A stretch of 15,991 bases of DNA from an uncultured Clostridium sp. Lineage in GTDB: Bacteria; Bacillota; Clostridia; Lachnospirales; Lachnospiraceae. Below the pieces are notes generated by a model. It made no database searches. It saw only the letters and a program-made list of their open reading frames with translations, and was not told where the DNA came from. The translations under genes were made by a program, and so were the position numbers. Positions within the stretch are counted from its first letter, which is position 1. Each line of letters starts with the position of its first letter. Positions 6,072 through 13,125 of the stretch are shown here, piece after piece. The DNA is taken from contig UQJF01000068.1 of assembly GCA_900541315.1 (NCBI GenBank), forward strand, positions 1-15,991, in the 5' to 3' direction.

Positions 6072-7097
6072 TCAGCAGATCTTTCTGATCCAGCCTTCCG
6101 GAGCTTCAATACGTCCCATCTGGATACCGGTTAAAGTATCATACAGCTTCTTGATCACTGGTCCCATTTCGTCCATGCCGCTTGGGAAACAGATTTCTTT
6201 GCCGTGGTCTACTACCTTGCCAACAGGGGAGATAACTGCTGCAGTACCGCAAAGTCCGCACTCAGCGAAGTCACCTAACTCAGACAGCTTAACCGGTCTC
6301 TGGGTAACCTTTAAACCAAGATAATGCTCTGCAACATATACCAGAGAACGTCTTGTAATAGAAGGAAGGATAGAATCAGACTTAGGAGTAACAACCTCGC
6401 CATCCTTTGTTACAAACAGGAAGTTTGCACCGCCAGTCTCCTCTACATAAGTTCTGGTTGCCGGATCCAGGAACATGTTCTCATCAAATCCATTTGCATG
6501 TGCTACTTCATGTGCATGAAGGCTCATTGCGTAGTTCAGACCAGCTTTTACATGGCCTGTTCCGTGAGGTGCTGCACGGTCAAAGTCGCTGACACAGATA
6601 GTGATCGGCTTAGCGCCGCCCTTGAAGTATGGTCCAACTGGTGTAACAAACATTCTGAACTGATATTCATGGGATGGCTTAACACCGATAACGGGACCTG
6701 AAGCAAACATATATGGACGGATGTATAAGGTTGCGCCGCTTCCGTAAGGCGGAACCCACGCTGCATTTGCCTTAACAACCTGATCCAATGCATCTAAGAA
6801 TTTTTCCTTAGGGAATACTGGCATTTCCAGTCTCTCGGCAGAAGTCATCATACGTTCTGCATTCATATCAGGACGGAAGGTAACGATGCTTCCATCTTCT
6901 GTTGTATAGGCCTTTAAGCCCTCGAAGCATTCCTGGCAGTACTGTAAGATACCTGCACACTCATTAATCGTAACATTGGAATCAGCGGTCAGAGTTCCCT
7001 CGTCCCATGCTCCGTCTTTATAGTTTGATACATAACGCATATCTGTTGGCATATATGCAAAACCAATATTTGCCCAGTCAAGATTTTTCTTTTCCAT
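6072..7097 (-). CDS. ilvE: Branched-chain amino acid aminotransferase
   Basis: This is a 341-residue fold-type IV PLP enzyme that swaps the amino group between glutamate and the keto acids of leucine, isoleucine and valine in the cytoplasm. The PLP lysine is Lys184 in Gly-His-Val-Lys-Ala-Gly-Leu-Asn-Tyr-Ala. The substrate segment Gln-Glu-Cys-Phe-Glu-Gly-Leu-Lys-Ala-Tyr (55-64) and Tyr-Val-Glu-Glu-Thr-Gly-Gly-Ala-Asn (217-225) match the longer, eukaryote-like IlvE subgroup common in Clostridia. The ATG at 7097 is preceded by GGAGG. It has its own promoter (7202-7230) and a roughly 100-base leader that is too short for a T-box. It is separate from the glycan operon upstream. A hairpin follows the stop codon. 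Confidence 0.95.
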   Translation of the reverse strand: MEKKNLDWANIGFAYMPTDMRYVSNYKDGAWDEGTLTADSNVTINECAGILQYCQECFEGLKAYTTEDGSIVTFRPDMNAERMMTSAERLEMPVFPKEKFLDALDQVVKANAAWVPPYGSGATLYIRPYMFASGPVIGVKPSHEYQFRMFVTPVGPYFKGGAKPITICVSDFDRAAPHGTGHVKAGLNYAMSLHAHEVAHANGFDENMFLDPATRTYVEETGGANFLFVTKDGEVVTPKSDSILPSITRRSLVYVAEHYLGLKVTQRPVKLSELGDFAECGLCGTAAVISPVGKVVDHGKEICFPSGMDEMGPVIKKLYDTLTGIQMGRIEAPEGWIRKIC

Positions 7098-7201
7098 GAT
7101 CTTATATCCTCCGTTTCTTTTACTCAGATTTTCTCGGAATCTTTCTGTCTAAAACCTAAAATGCCTTACTATTTTTGACCGCTGTAACTAATTTAATGCT
7201 C

Positions 7202-7230
7202 ATTATAGTCTCATTATTTCTGAAAATCAA
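7202..7230 (-). promoter_or_regulatory. Sigma-A promoter for ilvE
   Basis: On the minus strand TTGATT (7230-7225) and a perfect TATAAT (7207-7202) are 17 bases apart. Transcription would start near 7195, about 98 bases before the ilvE ATG. The rest of 7231-7332, after the LicD gene stop, has short palindromes but no stem followed by a T-run, so I see no clear terminator for the glycan operon. Confidence 0.8.
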
Positions 7231-7332
7231 TGAAAATCTGTTTCATATACTATGCAATTCATGCATATCTGATATAACTGCGGGATTTAGCATATGCTTA
7301 CACTATAGTTACTGGACACGGGCAGTTCATTT

Positions 7333-9660
7333 TCATTGTGTAACGTCACAGCCACATTCAGACACCATCGCCGGTTTATGTTGTTCTACGAACCGGCAGA
7401 TAAGCGGGGACGGGCTGCCATAATAGGCAGTCATATCATCCATATGGATATCAGCTGTTTCCAAAAATTCTATATGCTTACTATGACAATATTTTTTTAA
7501 TACCTGGATCACTTCACCCTTTTCTGCCGCAGAAATGATCTCCCACATTGCAATATCATATGGGTACAGGCATACTGCCACTTTCAGACGATCCGGATAC
7601 TGCGCCATGACCTCAAGCCGTTCTTTCACTTTATCAAGTGCAGCAGCCGTATTCTCAAAAAATTCATTTTCACCAATGCAATAAAGAAGTGTTTTTTTCT
7701 GCCCGTTTCTGTTCTCTGGAGTTTCCTGACAATTTTCCACACCCAAAAATGCGCAGACCGGCTCTATTTTTTCATTCCAGACTGCTCTTGTATCTTCACC
7801 TGCAAATGCAGTCAGGTGATCTGCAAACAGCTCCTTCATAGCAGAAGACTCTATTAAAATCTTGTCAGCATACATGGCCCCCGGCATAGTCAGGCTGTAC
7901 TTCAACCCATATACATCTGTAATATCATCTTCCGTAAAGTCATTAACCCCCTGGGGCATCATATAGATAAGGCAGTTTGTGTACTGTTGAAGCCGTTTTG
8001 CGTAATATGCCGGTGGAATCGTCAGATATGGATTCTCCCCATCATATGGATTCTGGATCACAATGGCCGCAAATTCATAAAACTGCATCTGGATAGCCGT
8101 CCATGGTATAACATTTAAATGATCCGGATATTCCTCTCTCTTATCATTTCTGTCATTTCCCTCTTTCTGTGCCGTGATCTCTCCATATGGGTCTTTCGTA
8201 AACAATGGCAGCGGTATCACGCAGACCTCTGTATTTTCCTGCTGTTTATAATGGTCATACATCTTCTGCATTTCTTTCCACCGTTTAGGATCATCCGGTA
8301 AAAAGGCAACCAGTTTTTTATGGATGATCTCCTTTTCAACCGTCTGTTTCATCTGAACAAATGCCTGCTTCAATTCTTCACATAAGTTTTTGTTCTCTGC
8401 TCCACCGGACAGTGCGTTATATACATGAAAAAGCTTTTCACAATACGCTTCCAATACCACAACACATTTCTTTGCTGACGGATGATGTTCTCCTTTCATC
8501 TGCTCAATATAATTGCCCAGATCGATCACAATGTCCTGGCACTGTGCCAGTATATTAAGCATATGCTCTATATCATCTGCCGCTAATCCGCTGCCTGCTT
8601 TCCCCTGCATTCCCTCAATAAATGCATTATGCAATTCCTGGATCGTCTGCAGCGCATCGGCAGCGGTGTTCTGCATCGTGTGGTCACTTTTTGTCAGACT
8701 AATATTCTGGCGCAGCATTGCCCTGTCAAATGTAAATTCCGGCAGTTTAAAATCAGCAACCGCCTGCAAACTTTTGCGCTGTGCTTCAAAATACGGATAA
8801 TCATGTCCCCCCCACACTTTATGGATCTTAAAATAATCATAATATTTATGGCTCAAAATTTCGTGATAGTCGGCAGGCACCGGCATCGTCGTATTTTCAA
8901 ATGGAAGTCTTACAAATTTCCCGTAATATTTTTTATCCTCTCCACGTTTTCCCAACAGCCCCCATGGGAATATCTGCGCCATCCTGTCAGACTGCTCTTG
9001 CGGCACACGGGCCATCTGTTCCTCTGCCAGACGGTACAATTCGATCCCCATATGACGAGCATCCAGTCTCCTGTTAAAATTCTTATGATATTTTTGTTCC
9101 AGCTTTTTTAAATTTTTCTCCTTGACTGCCGGTGTAACATTTCCCCCAACAATCATGTCCGCAAATGCGATAATATATTTCACTTCCTCACATCGCTGCT
9201 TTTCCTGCTGCTCATCTTTATACAGATAATCCAGCACAAAAATATCAATTGCTGTCAGATACGGGAAATTATGAAACTCTTTCAGATGATCCAGATCATA
9301 GCATATATGTTCATGATTAACAACACGGGCTAAAAACTCCCAGTGGTCTTCCTTATGTTCATAATCATGAATGCAAAAATGTTCCGGCAGTTCTGTCCTG
9401 GCCACTTCTTTAAACCGGACGTAATCCTCCCGTTTCATGCAGATATCCAGATCATCATCCCACGGCACATATCCGCCGTGGCGCACAGTTCCAAGGATCG
9501 TTCCCCAGTCTGCAAAATACGTGATGCCATGCTTTCTGCAGATGGTATCGATCACATCCAACACCTGTAACTGCGCCGCCCATGCCTGTTTTATCACTGT
9601 GGGAATAAAAAATCCGTTTCTCACTTCATCTCTGAAAAAATCCATTGAAATTTCTTTCAT
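7333..9660 (-). CDS. Large LicD-family phosphotransferase with extra C-terminal domain
   Basis: The product has 775 residues; numbers below count from an upstream ATG at 9687. The ATG at 9660 is preferred because GAGG lies 8 bases upstream, while 9687 has only AGG 3 bases away. Residues about 38-305 are a LicD domain: Phe-Ala-Asp-Trp-Gly-Thr-Ile-Leu-Gly (58-66), His-Gly-Gly-Tyr-Val-Pro-Trp-Asp-Asp-Asp-Leu-Asp (70-81) with the catalytic acidic cluster. LicD proteins move phosphocholine or phospho-polyols from CDP donors; fukutin and FKRP are relatives. A helical linker (about 340-455) leads to a second domain (457-784). That domain resembles one I recall in Lachnospiraceae surface-polysaccharide and glycerophosphotransferase proteins. 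Context suggests a CDP-pentitol donor made by the three upstream genes. It has no signal peptide, so it probably acts on the cytoplasmic face. Confidence 0.85.
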   Translation of the reverse strand: MKEISMDFFRDEVRNGFFIPTVIKQAWAAQLQVLDVIDTICRKHGITYFADWGTILGTVRHGGYVPWDDDLDICMKREDYVRFKEVARTELPEHFCIHDYEHKEDHWEFLARVVNHEHICYDLDHLKEFHNFPYLTAIDIFVLDYLYKDEQQEKQRCEEVKYIIAFADMIVGGNVTPAVKEKNLKKLEQKYHKNFNRRLDARHMGIELYRLAEEQMARVPQEQSDRMAQIFPWGLLGKRGEDKKYYGKFVRLPFENTTMPVPADYHEILSHKYYDYFKIHKVWGGHDYPYFEAQRKSLQAVADFKLPEFTFDRAMLRQNISLTKSDHTMQNTAADALQTIQELHNAFIEGMQGKAGSGLAADDIEHMLNILAQCQDIVIDLGNYIEQMKGEHHPSAKKCVVVLEAYCEKLFHVYNALSGGAENKNLCEELKQAFVQMKQTVEKEIIHKKLVAFLPDDPKRWKEMQKMYDHYKQQENTEVCVIPLPLFTKDPYGEITAQKEGNDRNDKREEYPDHLNVIPWTAIQMQFYEFAAIVIQNPYDGENPYLTIPPAYYAKRLQQYTNCLIYMMPQGVNDFTEDDITDVYGLKYSLTMPGAMYADKILIESSAMKELFADHLTAFAGEDTRAVWNEKIEPVCAFLGVENCQETPENRNGQKKTLLYCIGENEFFENTAAALDKVKERLEVMAQYPDRLKVAVCLYPYDIAMWEIISAAEKGEVIQVLKKYCHSKHIEFLETADIHMDDMTAYYGSPSPLICRFVEQHKPAMVSECGCDVTQ

Positions 9661-9704
9661 CTGCCCTGCCTCTTGTATACCATTCATTTTCCTGTTAGCT
9701 GCTG

Positions 9705-10751
9705 TTACGTAACCGCCATGATCTTCATATGATCCTCTGATCTGTTCCCCATGATCTTAAATCCCCGGTCTAATCCTTCCAGCTTATACCGATGGGAAAT
9801 AAGCTGTGAAGGAACAATCTTTTTTTCTTTTAGCAGATACACTGCCATATGCCAGTCATCTGTCACTTCCCTTGTAAAAGAAGAATTCCATGTTCCAGTT
9901 ACGGTCAGCTGATTTCTTAAAATCTTCCAGTAAACCTGCTTATCAAGCAGCATGTCCGAATATGGGTTTCCAACCAGACAAACCTTTCCGCCCGGCGCCC
10001 CATGCTCAATTGCCAGTGAAAAGGTTTCATTTTTACCAACACATTCAAAAAAAACATCTACCCCGGTTCCTCCGGTCTTTTTATCCAGCCATGCATCCAC
10101 ATTTTCCGACCTGATGTCACAAAACTGTTCTTCTTTGATGCCAAGCTTTAAAATCATTTGTTTTTGGAATTCCTTGTTTCCAATTACAAGGAGATCCTTC
10201 ACATTCCGTTCCAATAAAAGCATGACGATCAGCATTCCGATCGTCCCCAGTCCGCACACGGCAACCGTATCCTGGTATGATGCACCCACACGCCGCAGTG
10301 CGTGGCATGCCACTGCCATTGGTTCCAGCATCGCTGCCTCCTCATATGAAACAGTTTCCGGCAGTTCGATCAGATTGCTCTCCGGCACTGCCACATACTC
10401 CGCAAATCCCCCATCCTGTCTGGAACCAAGGTAGCTGTAATTTCTGCATAGCTCATACTGTCCTTTCCTGCATGCGATACAGCTGCGGCAGGGAATTAAC
10501 GGAAAAATGCCGACTCGTTTATTCTGCCATTTTGCATCCGTATTCTCGCCGGTCTGCACTACCCGGCCCGCAAATTCATGTCCCGGGATCAGCGGCATCC
10601 GGTGCGCGCCGGTCTGATAGATCCGTGGAATGTCCGAGCCGCAGATTCCCGCCGCCTTCACTTCCACTAAAACCTCATGCTCCCCGGGCAGTGGCTTTGA
10701 CACCTCTTTATATTGGATCTTCCCGATATCTTCAAGCACCCATGCCTTCAT
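9705..10751 (-). CDS. GatD/TarJ-like zinc polyol-phosphate dehydrogenase
   Basis: This 348-residue medium-chain dehydrogenase has all expected sites: catalytic zinc ligands Cys37 (Gly-Ile-Cys-Gly-Ser-Asp), His58-Glu59 and Glu143; structural zinc cysteines 88, 91, 94 and 102; and a nucleotide-binding Gly-Leu-Gly-Thr-Ile-Gly (167-172). Stretches such as Ser-Asp-Ile-Pro-Arg-Ile with Gly-Ala-His, and Gly-Ser-Arg-Gln-Asp-Gly-Gly-Phe-Ala-Glu-Tyr, are close to galactitol-1-phosphate dehydrogenase GatD. TarJ, which reduces ribulose 5-phosphate to ribitol 5-phosphate, is in the same superfamily. Placed next to a cytidylyltransferase, it probably reduces a pentulose phosphate with NAD(P)H. The ATG at 10751 overlaps the previous stop as ATGA, so translation is coupled. 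The exact sugar is not readable from sequence. Confidence 0.85.
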   Translation of the reverse strand: MKAWVLEDIGKIQYKEVSKPLPGEHEVLVEVKAAGICGSDIPRIYQTGAHRMPLIPGHEFAGRVVQTGENTDAKWQNKRVGIFPLIPCRSCIACRKGQYELCRNYSYLGSRQDGGFAEYVAVPESNLIELPETVSYEEAAMLEPMAVACHALRRVGASYQDTVAVCGLGTIGMLIVMLLLERNVKDLLVIGNKEFQKQMILKLGIKEEQFCDIRSENVDAWLDKKTGGTGVDVFFECVGKNETFSLAIEHGAPGGKVCLVGNPYSDMLLDKQVYWKILRNQLTVTGTWNSSFTREVTDDWHMAVYLLKEKKIVPSQLISHRYKLEGLDRGFKIMGNRSEDHMKIMAVT

Positions 10752-11473
10752 TTTGAAATTTCTCCCATCGTATCCTCTTTTTGCGAAATAAATTCCCTGA
10801 AACGTTCCAGGTCTGCCCTGGTCGTAATTTTATAATTTCCCTCATCACCCGGTATCATCACAATGTCCATCCCCCCAAGGACCGCCGCCTCCGTTGAACC
10901 GTTGATCTGGAAAATCCTGTGGGGGAGAAGCCGCTCATTGGCCTCATAGTATTTCCCCAGTACAAACAGCTCCGGCGCCTGTCCGGCAAAAATCTCCCCC
11001 CTGTTTAGCAGGGATGACACATGTTTTCCGTCACTGCTTACATAAACGGTATCCTTCATCGGAAGGACCGGAATCACTCCGTCATGTCCATTTAATGCTT
11101 CAATGCATGCGGTGATCAATGTCTCTGACAGGCACGGGCGTGCCCCATCGTGGATCAGCACGGTATCATCCGTCCCAGCCGCATAGGTTAAAATGTCCCG
11201 AAGACCATTGTAAATAGAGAGCTGGCGGTTTTCCCCCGGAGTCGAAAAGCCCCTGAATTTTTTATTTATATCATAATTGTTCAGACAGCTTTGGACCAGC
11301 CCCCGCCATGTTTCCTGCGCCACGATCTGAATGGCATCCACTTTCGGGTGTTGCGACAGCTTCTCCAGACAATACGATAGAATCATTCTGCCTCCTACTT
11401 CTATATACTGCTTTGGCATATCCCCGCCGAGCCTGCTGCCGACTCCGCCGGATAAGATCAGTGCTGTGTTCAT
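10748..11473 (-). CDS. IspD/TarI-like cytidylyltransferase
   Basis: This is a 241-residue nucleotidyltransferase. Its N-terminal CTP-binding loop Leu-Ser-Gly-Gly-Val-Gly-Ser-Arg-Leu-Gly (7-16), followed by Pro-Lys-Gln-Tyr (20-23), is typical of IspD and TarI. It also has His-Asp-Gly-Ala-Arg-Pro in mid-protein and a late Asn-Tyr-Lys-Ile-Thr-Thr segment. IspD makes CDP-methylerythritol, while TarI and its relatives make CDP-ribitol or other CDP-polyols. The neighbours (epimerase, polyol-phosphate dehydrogenase, LicD) favour a CDP-pentitol over isoprenoid synthesis. The start at 11473 overlaps the epimerase stop as ATGA; a longer in-frame extension upstream lies inside that gene and is rejected. 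It is coupled to the dehydrogenase by another ATGA overlap. Confidence 0.85.
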   Translation of the reverse strand: MNTALILSGGVGSRLGGDMPKQYIEVGGRMILSYCLEKLSQHPKVDAIQIVAQETWRGLVQSCLNNYDINKKFRGFSTPGENRQLSIYNGLRDILTYAAGTDDTVLIHDGARPCLSETLITACIEALNGHDGVIPVLPMKDTVYVSSDGKHVSSLLNRGEIFAGQAPELFVLGKYYEANERLLPHRIFQINGSTEAAVLGGMDIVMIPGDEGNYKITTRADLERFREFISQKEDTMGEISK

Positions 11474-12132
11474 AGCCTCAAATTCCTGATATCCTTCAGG
11501 ATTTCCCCGTAAGGCCTGTCCTTCCCAAACAGCAGCGTTGTTCCAAGTACAAACCCTTTCATGCCCTTTGGAGCAAATTCCAGGATACGCTCGGCACTGC
11601 ACGCGCCGTCCCAGTACATTTCAAAATCCATGTCTTCCTTTAATGTCAGGAGCTTCGTGATCTTTTTCCCCACATAAGGCAAATACATCTGCCCGGCATT
11701 TCCGGGATTGACCGACATTACAAGTACCTTTTTGACAATCCGGAGCATTTCAAGCACCGTCTCCACCGATGTCCCCGGATTGATCGCAATCCCCGGTACC
11801 ATCCCTGCGTCAATGATCTTCTGTAATGTGGTTGACGGATGATACTCTGCCTCCGGGTGGATATACACCGTGTCACCTTTTCTTAAATTTTTTAAAAATA
11901 AATGAATCAGATTGTTTGGATGTTCGATCATCAGATGCACATCCAGCGGCTTTTCTGTCGCTCCAGCAATATAGCGCATATCGTTTAACGACATGGCAAA
12001 ATTGGGGACATACCTTCCATCCATAATATCGATATGGAAAGAATCGATCCCGCTTTCTTCCAAGGATTTTACTTCCTGCGCAAGATTCCCGTAATCCGCG
12101 CACATCATCGAGGCTGTTAATTCAAACTGCAT
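11470..12132 (-). CDS. Ribulose-phosphate 3-epimerase family protein
   Basis: This is a 220-residue TIM barrel of normal length for the family. Active-site residues are all present: Ser8, His33, Asp35 and Met37 (His-Ile-Asp-Ile-Met-Asp-Gly), His66 and Met68 (Asp-Val-His-Leu-Met), Met139 before Ser-Val-Asn-Pro-Gly, and Asp175. The usual Val-Asp-Gly-Gly around the last Asp is Trp-Asp-Gly-Ala here, so it is a divergent member. The family interconverts ribulose 5-phosphate and xylulose 5-phosphate. In this operon it may supply the ketose that is then reduced and cytidylylated. The start is ATG at 12132 with AAGGA about 9 bases upstream; a GTG at 12240 overlapping the glycosyltransferase stop is possible but would add 36 unmatched residues. 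It marks the right end of a GC-rich cassette. Confidence 0.85.
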   Translation of the reverse strand: MQFELTASMMCADYGNLAQEVKSLEESGIDSFHIDIMDGRYVPNFAMSLNDMRYIAGATEKPLDVHLMIEHPNNLIHLFLKNLRKGDTVYIHPEAEYHPSTTLQKIIDAGMVPGIAINPGTSVETVLEMLRIVKKVLVMSVNPGNAGQMYLPYVGKKITKLLTLKEDMDFEMYWDGACSAERILEFAPKGMKGFVLGTTLLFGKDRPYGEILKDIRNLRL

Positions 12133-12173
12133 GTTGTATTTTCCTTCTTTATTCTGTCTTTTTTCCGGTTGAT

Positions 12174-12213
12174 GACCTGCCATGTAATATTTGGAACAGC
12201 TGTTCCGCAGGTC
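12174..12213 (-). promoter_or_regulatory. Nested inverted repeat between glycosyltransferase and epimerase genes
   Basis: The outer arms GACCTGC (12174-12180) and GCAGGTC (12207-12213) pair perfectly. Inside them is the 14-bp perfect palindrome GGAACAGCTGTTCC (12193-12206). There is no T-run, so it is not a standard terminator. An mRNA processing or stabilising structure, an operator, or a recombination scar at the base-composition boundary are all possible. Confidence 0.5.
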
Positions 12214-12236
12214 TGTGCGCCTGCTGAATACAGCGA

Positions 12237-13112
12237 TCACCAGCCGTTTTTTCTCATGATCTGTTCTATAATTGTTCTGTCACTTTCCGGTAATTTTTCC
12301 GCATAATCTAATATTAGATTTTTATAGAATGATCCGTATGACGCCCATAATTTCTCAAAATCCTCACAGTTTTTTTCCAGCAGATCATGTTCTTTTTTTG
12401 CCACCTCTATCATGCTATAACAAAAATTAATGTTTCTTTTTGCCGTTGTACTGTGATTTTTCCTTAAATGCCATGCATAATATATTTCGGAACTCATGAC
12501 CATTCTTTCAACATATTGCAATGTTAAAATATTAAATTCCGTATCTTCTCCTCCATACCTGTATTTTTCATTAAATTTTATATTATGCCTGTTTAAAAAT
12601 TTTCTATCGTACAATCCTGTCCAGTCGCAGCTTAACACCTCATGTACATTTTCATAATCGCGGAAAATTTCCTCCCGATTATGGTATATATTGTTTCTGC
12701 ATATTCTTGGTATCTCGCCTATCACAACATTTTCACTGCTAATTTTAACAGTTTTATATGACCATCTTGCAATTTGCGCATTATTTTCTTCTACTAAATA
12801 TAAATTATCTTCTAATGTCTTAGATGCCATAATATCGTCATCATCACAAAAAGCAATATAGTCTCCTGAAGCATGCCTTAACGCTTCATTTTTCCCAATG
12901 GAGATCCCCTTGTTTTCCGTATGACGTAAAGTCTTTATCCGCTTATCTTTTGATGCATACCGCTCACAAATAGCTCCTGTATTATCATCAGACGCATCGT
13001 CAACTATTATCAGTTCCCAGTCATCGTATGACTGGGAAAGCACGCTTTCAATAGCTGTTCCTATGTATCTCTCAGCATTATAAGCCGGCATCAATATACT
13101 TACCTTCGGCAT
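12237..13112 (-). CDS. Family 2 glycosyltransferase
   Basis: This is a 291-residue GT2 enzyme with a GT-A fold. It opens Met-Pro-Lys-Val-Ser-Ile-Leu-Met-Pro-Ala-Tyr-Asn, continues with Ser-Gln-Ser-Tyr and Ile-Ile-Val-Asp-Asp-Ala-Ser, and has the metal and nucleotide-sugar motif Cys-Asp-Asp-Asp-Asp (89-93). Such enzymes transfer a sugar from a nucleotide donor to a growing surface glycan in the cytoplasm; donor and acceptor cannot be read. There are no membrane segments. The start is ATG 13112, with GAGG 11 bases upstream and 13 bases after the previous stop. A longer frame from 13220 would run 95 bases into the methyltransferase gene and begin before the domain. Base composition is AT-rich, like the genes upstream of it and unlike the next cassette. 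Confidence 0.9.
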   Translation of the reverse strand: MPKVSILMPAYNAERYIGTAIESVLSQSYDDWELIIVDDASDDNTGAICERYASKDKRIKTLRHTENKGISIGKNEALRHASGDYIAFCDDDDIMASKTLEDNLYLVEENNAQIARWSYKTVKISSENVVIGEIPRICRNNIYHNREEIFRDYENVHEVLSCDWTGLYDRKFLNRHNIKFNEKYRYGGEDTEFNILTLQYVERMVMSSEIYYAWHLRKNHSTTAKRNINFCYSMIEVAKKEHDLLEKNCEDFEKLWASYGSFYKNLILDYAEKLPESDRTIIEQIMRKNGW

Positions 13113-13125
13113 TCCCAGTGTCGCC

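Noticed and set aside
7098..7201. T-box riboswitch before ilvE
   Set aside because: The leader from the predicted start is only about 98 bases, and no T-box-like specifier, antiterminator or terminator pair is visible.
7231..7332. Terminator of the glycan operon
   Set aside because: Short palindromes such as TATGCA/TGCATA are present, but none is followed by a T-run on the minus strand.
8629..9111. Long plus-strand frames inside the LicD, dehydrogenase and methyltransferase genes (for example 8629-9111, 9952-10434, 13118-13684)
   Set aside because: They are fully antisense to well-supported genes, have no recognisable domains, and read as shadows of the coding strand.
11474..11602. N-terminal extension of the cytidylyltransferase
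   Set aside because: The added 43 residues lie inside the epimerase gene in another frame, have no family match, and the ATGA overlap at 11473 gives the canonical start.
12133..12240. GTG start at 12240 for the epimerase, overlapping the glycosyltransferase stop
   Set aside because: The overlap is tempting because other junctions are coupled, but the extra 36 residues do not fit the family and the ATG at 12132 has a better ribosome binding site. Not fully excluded.
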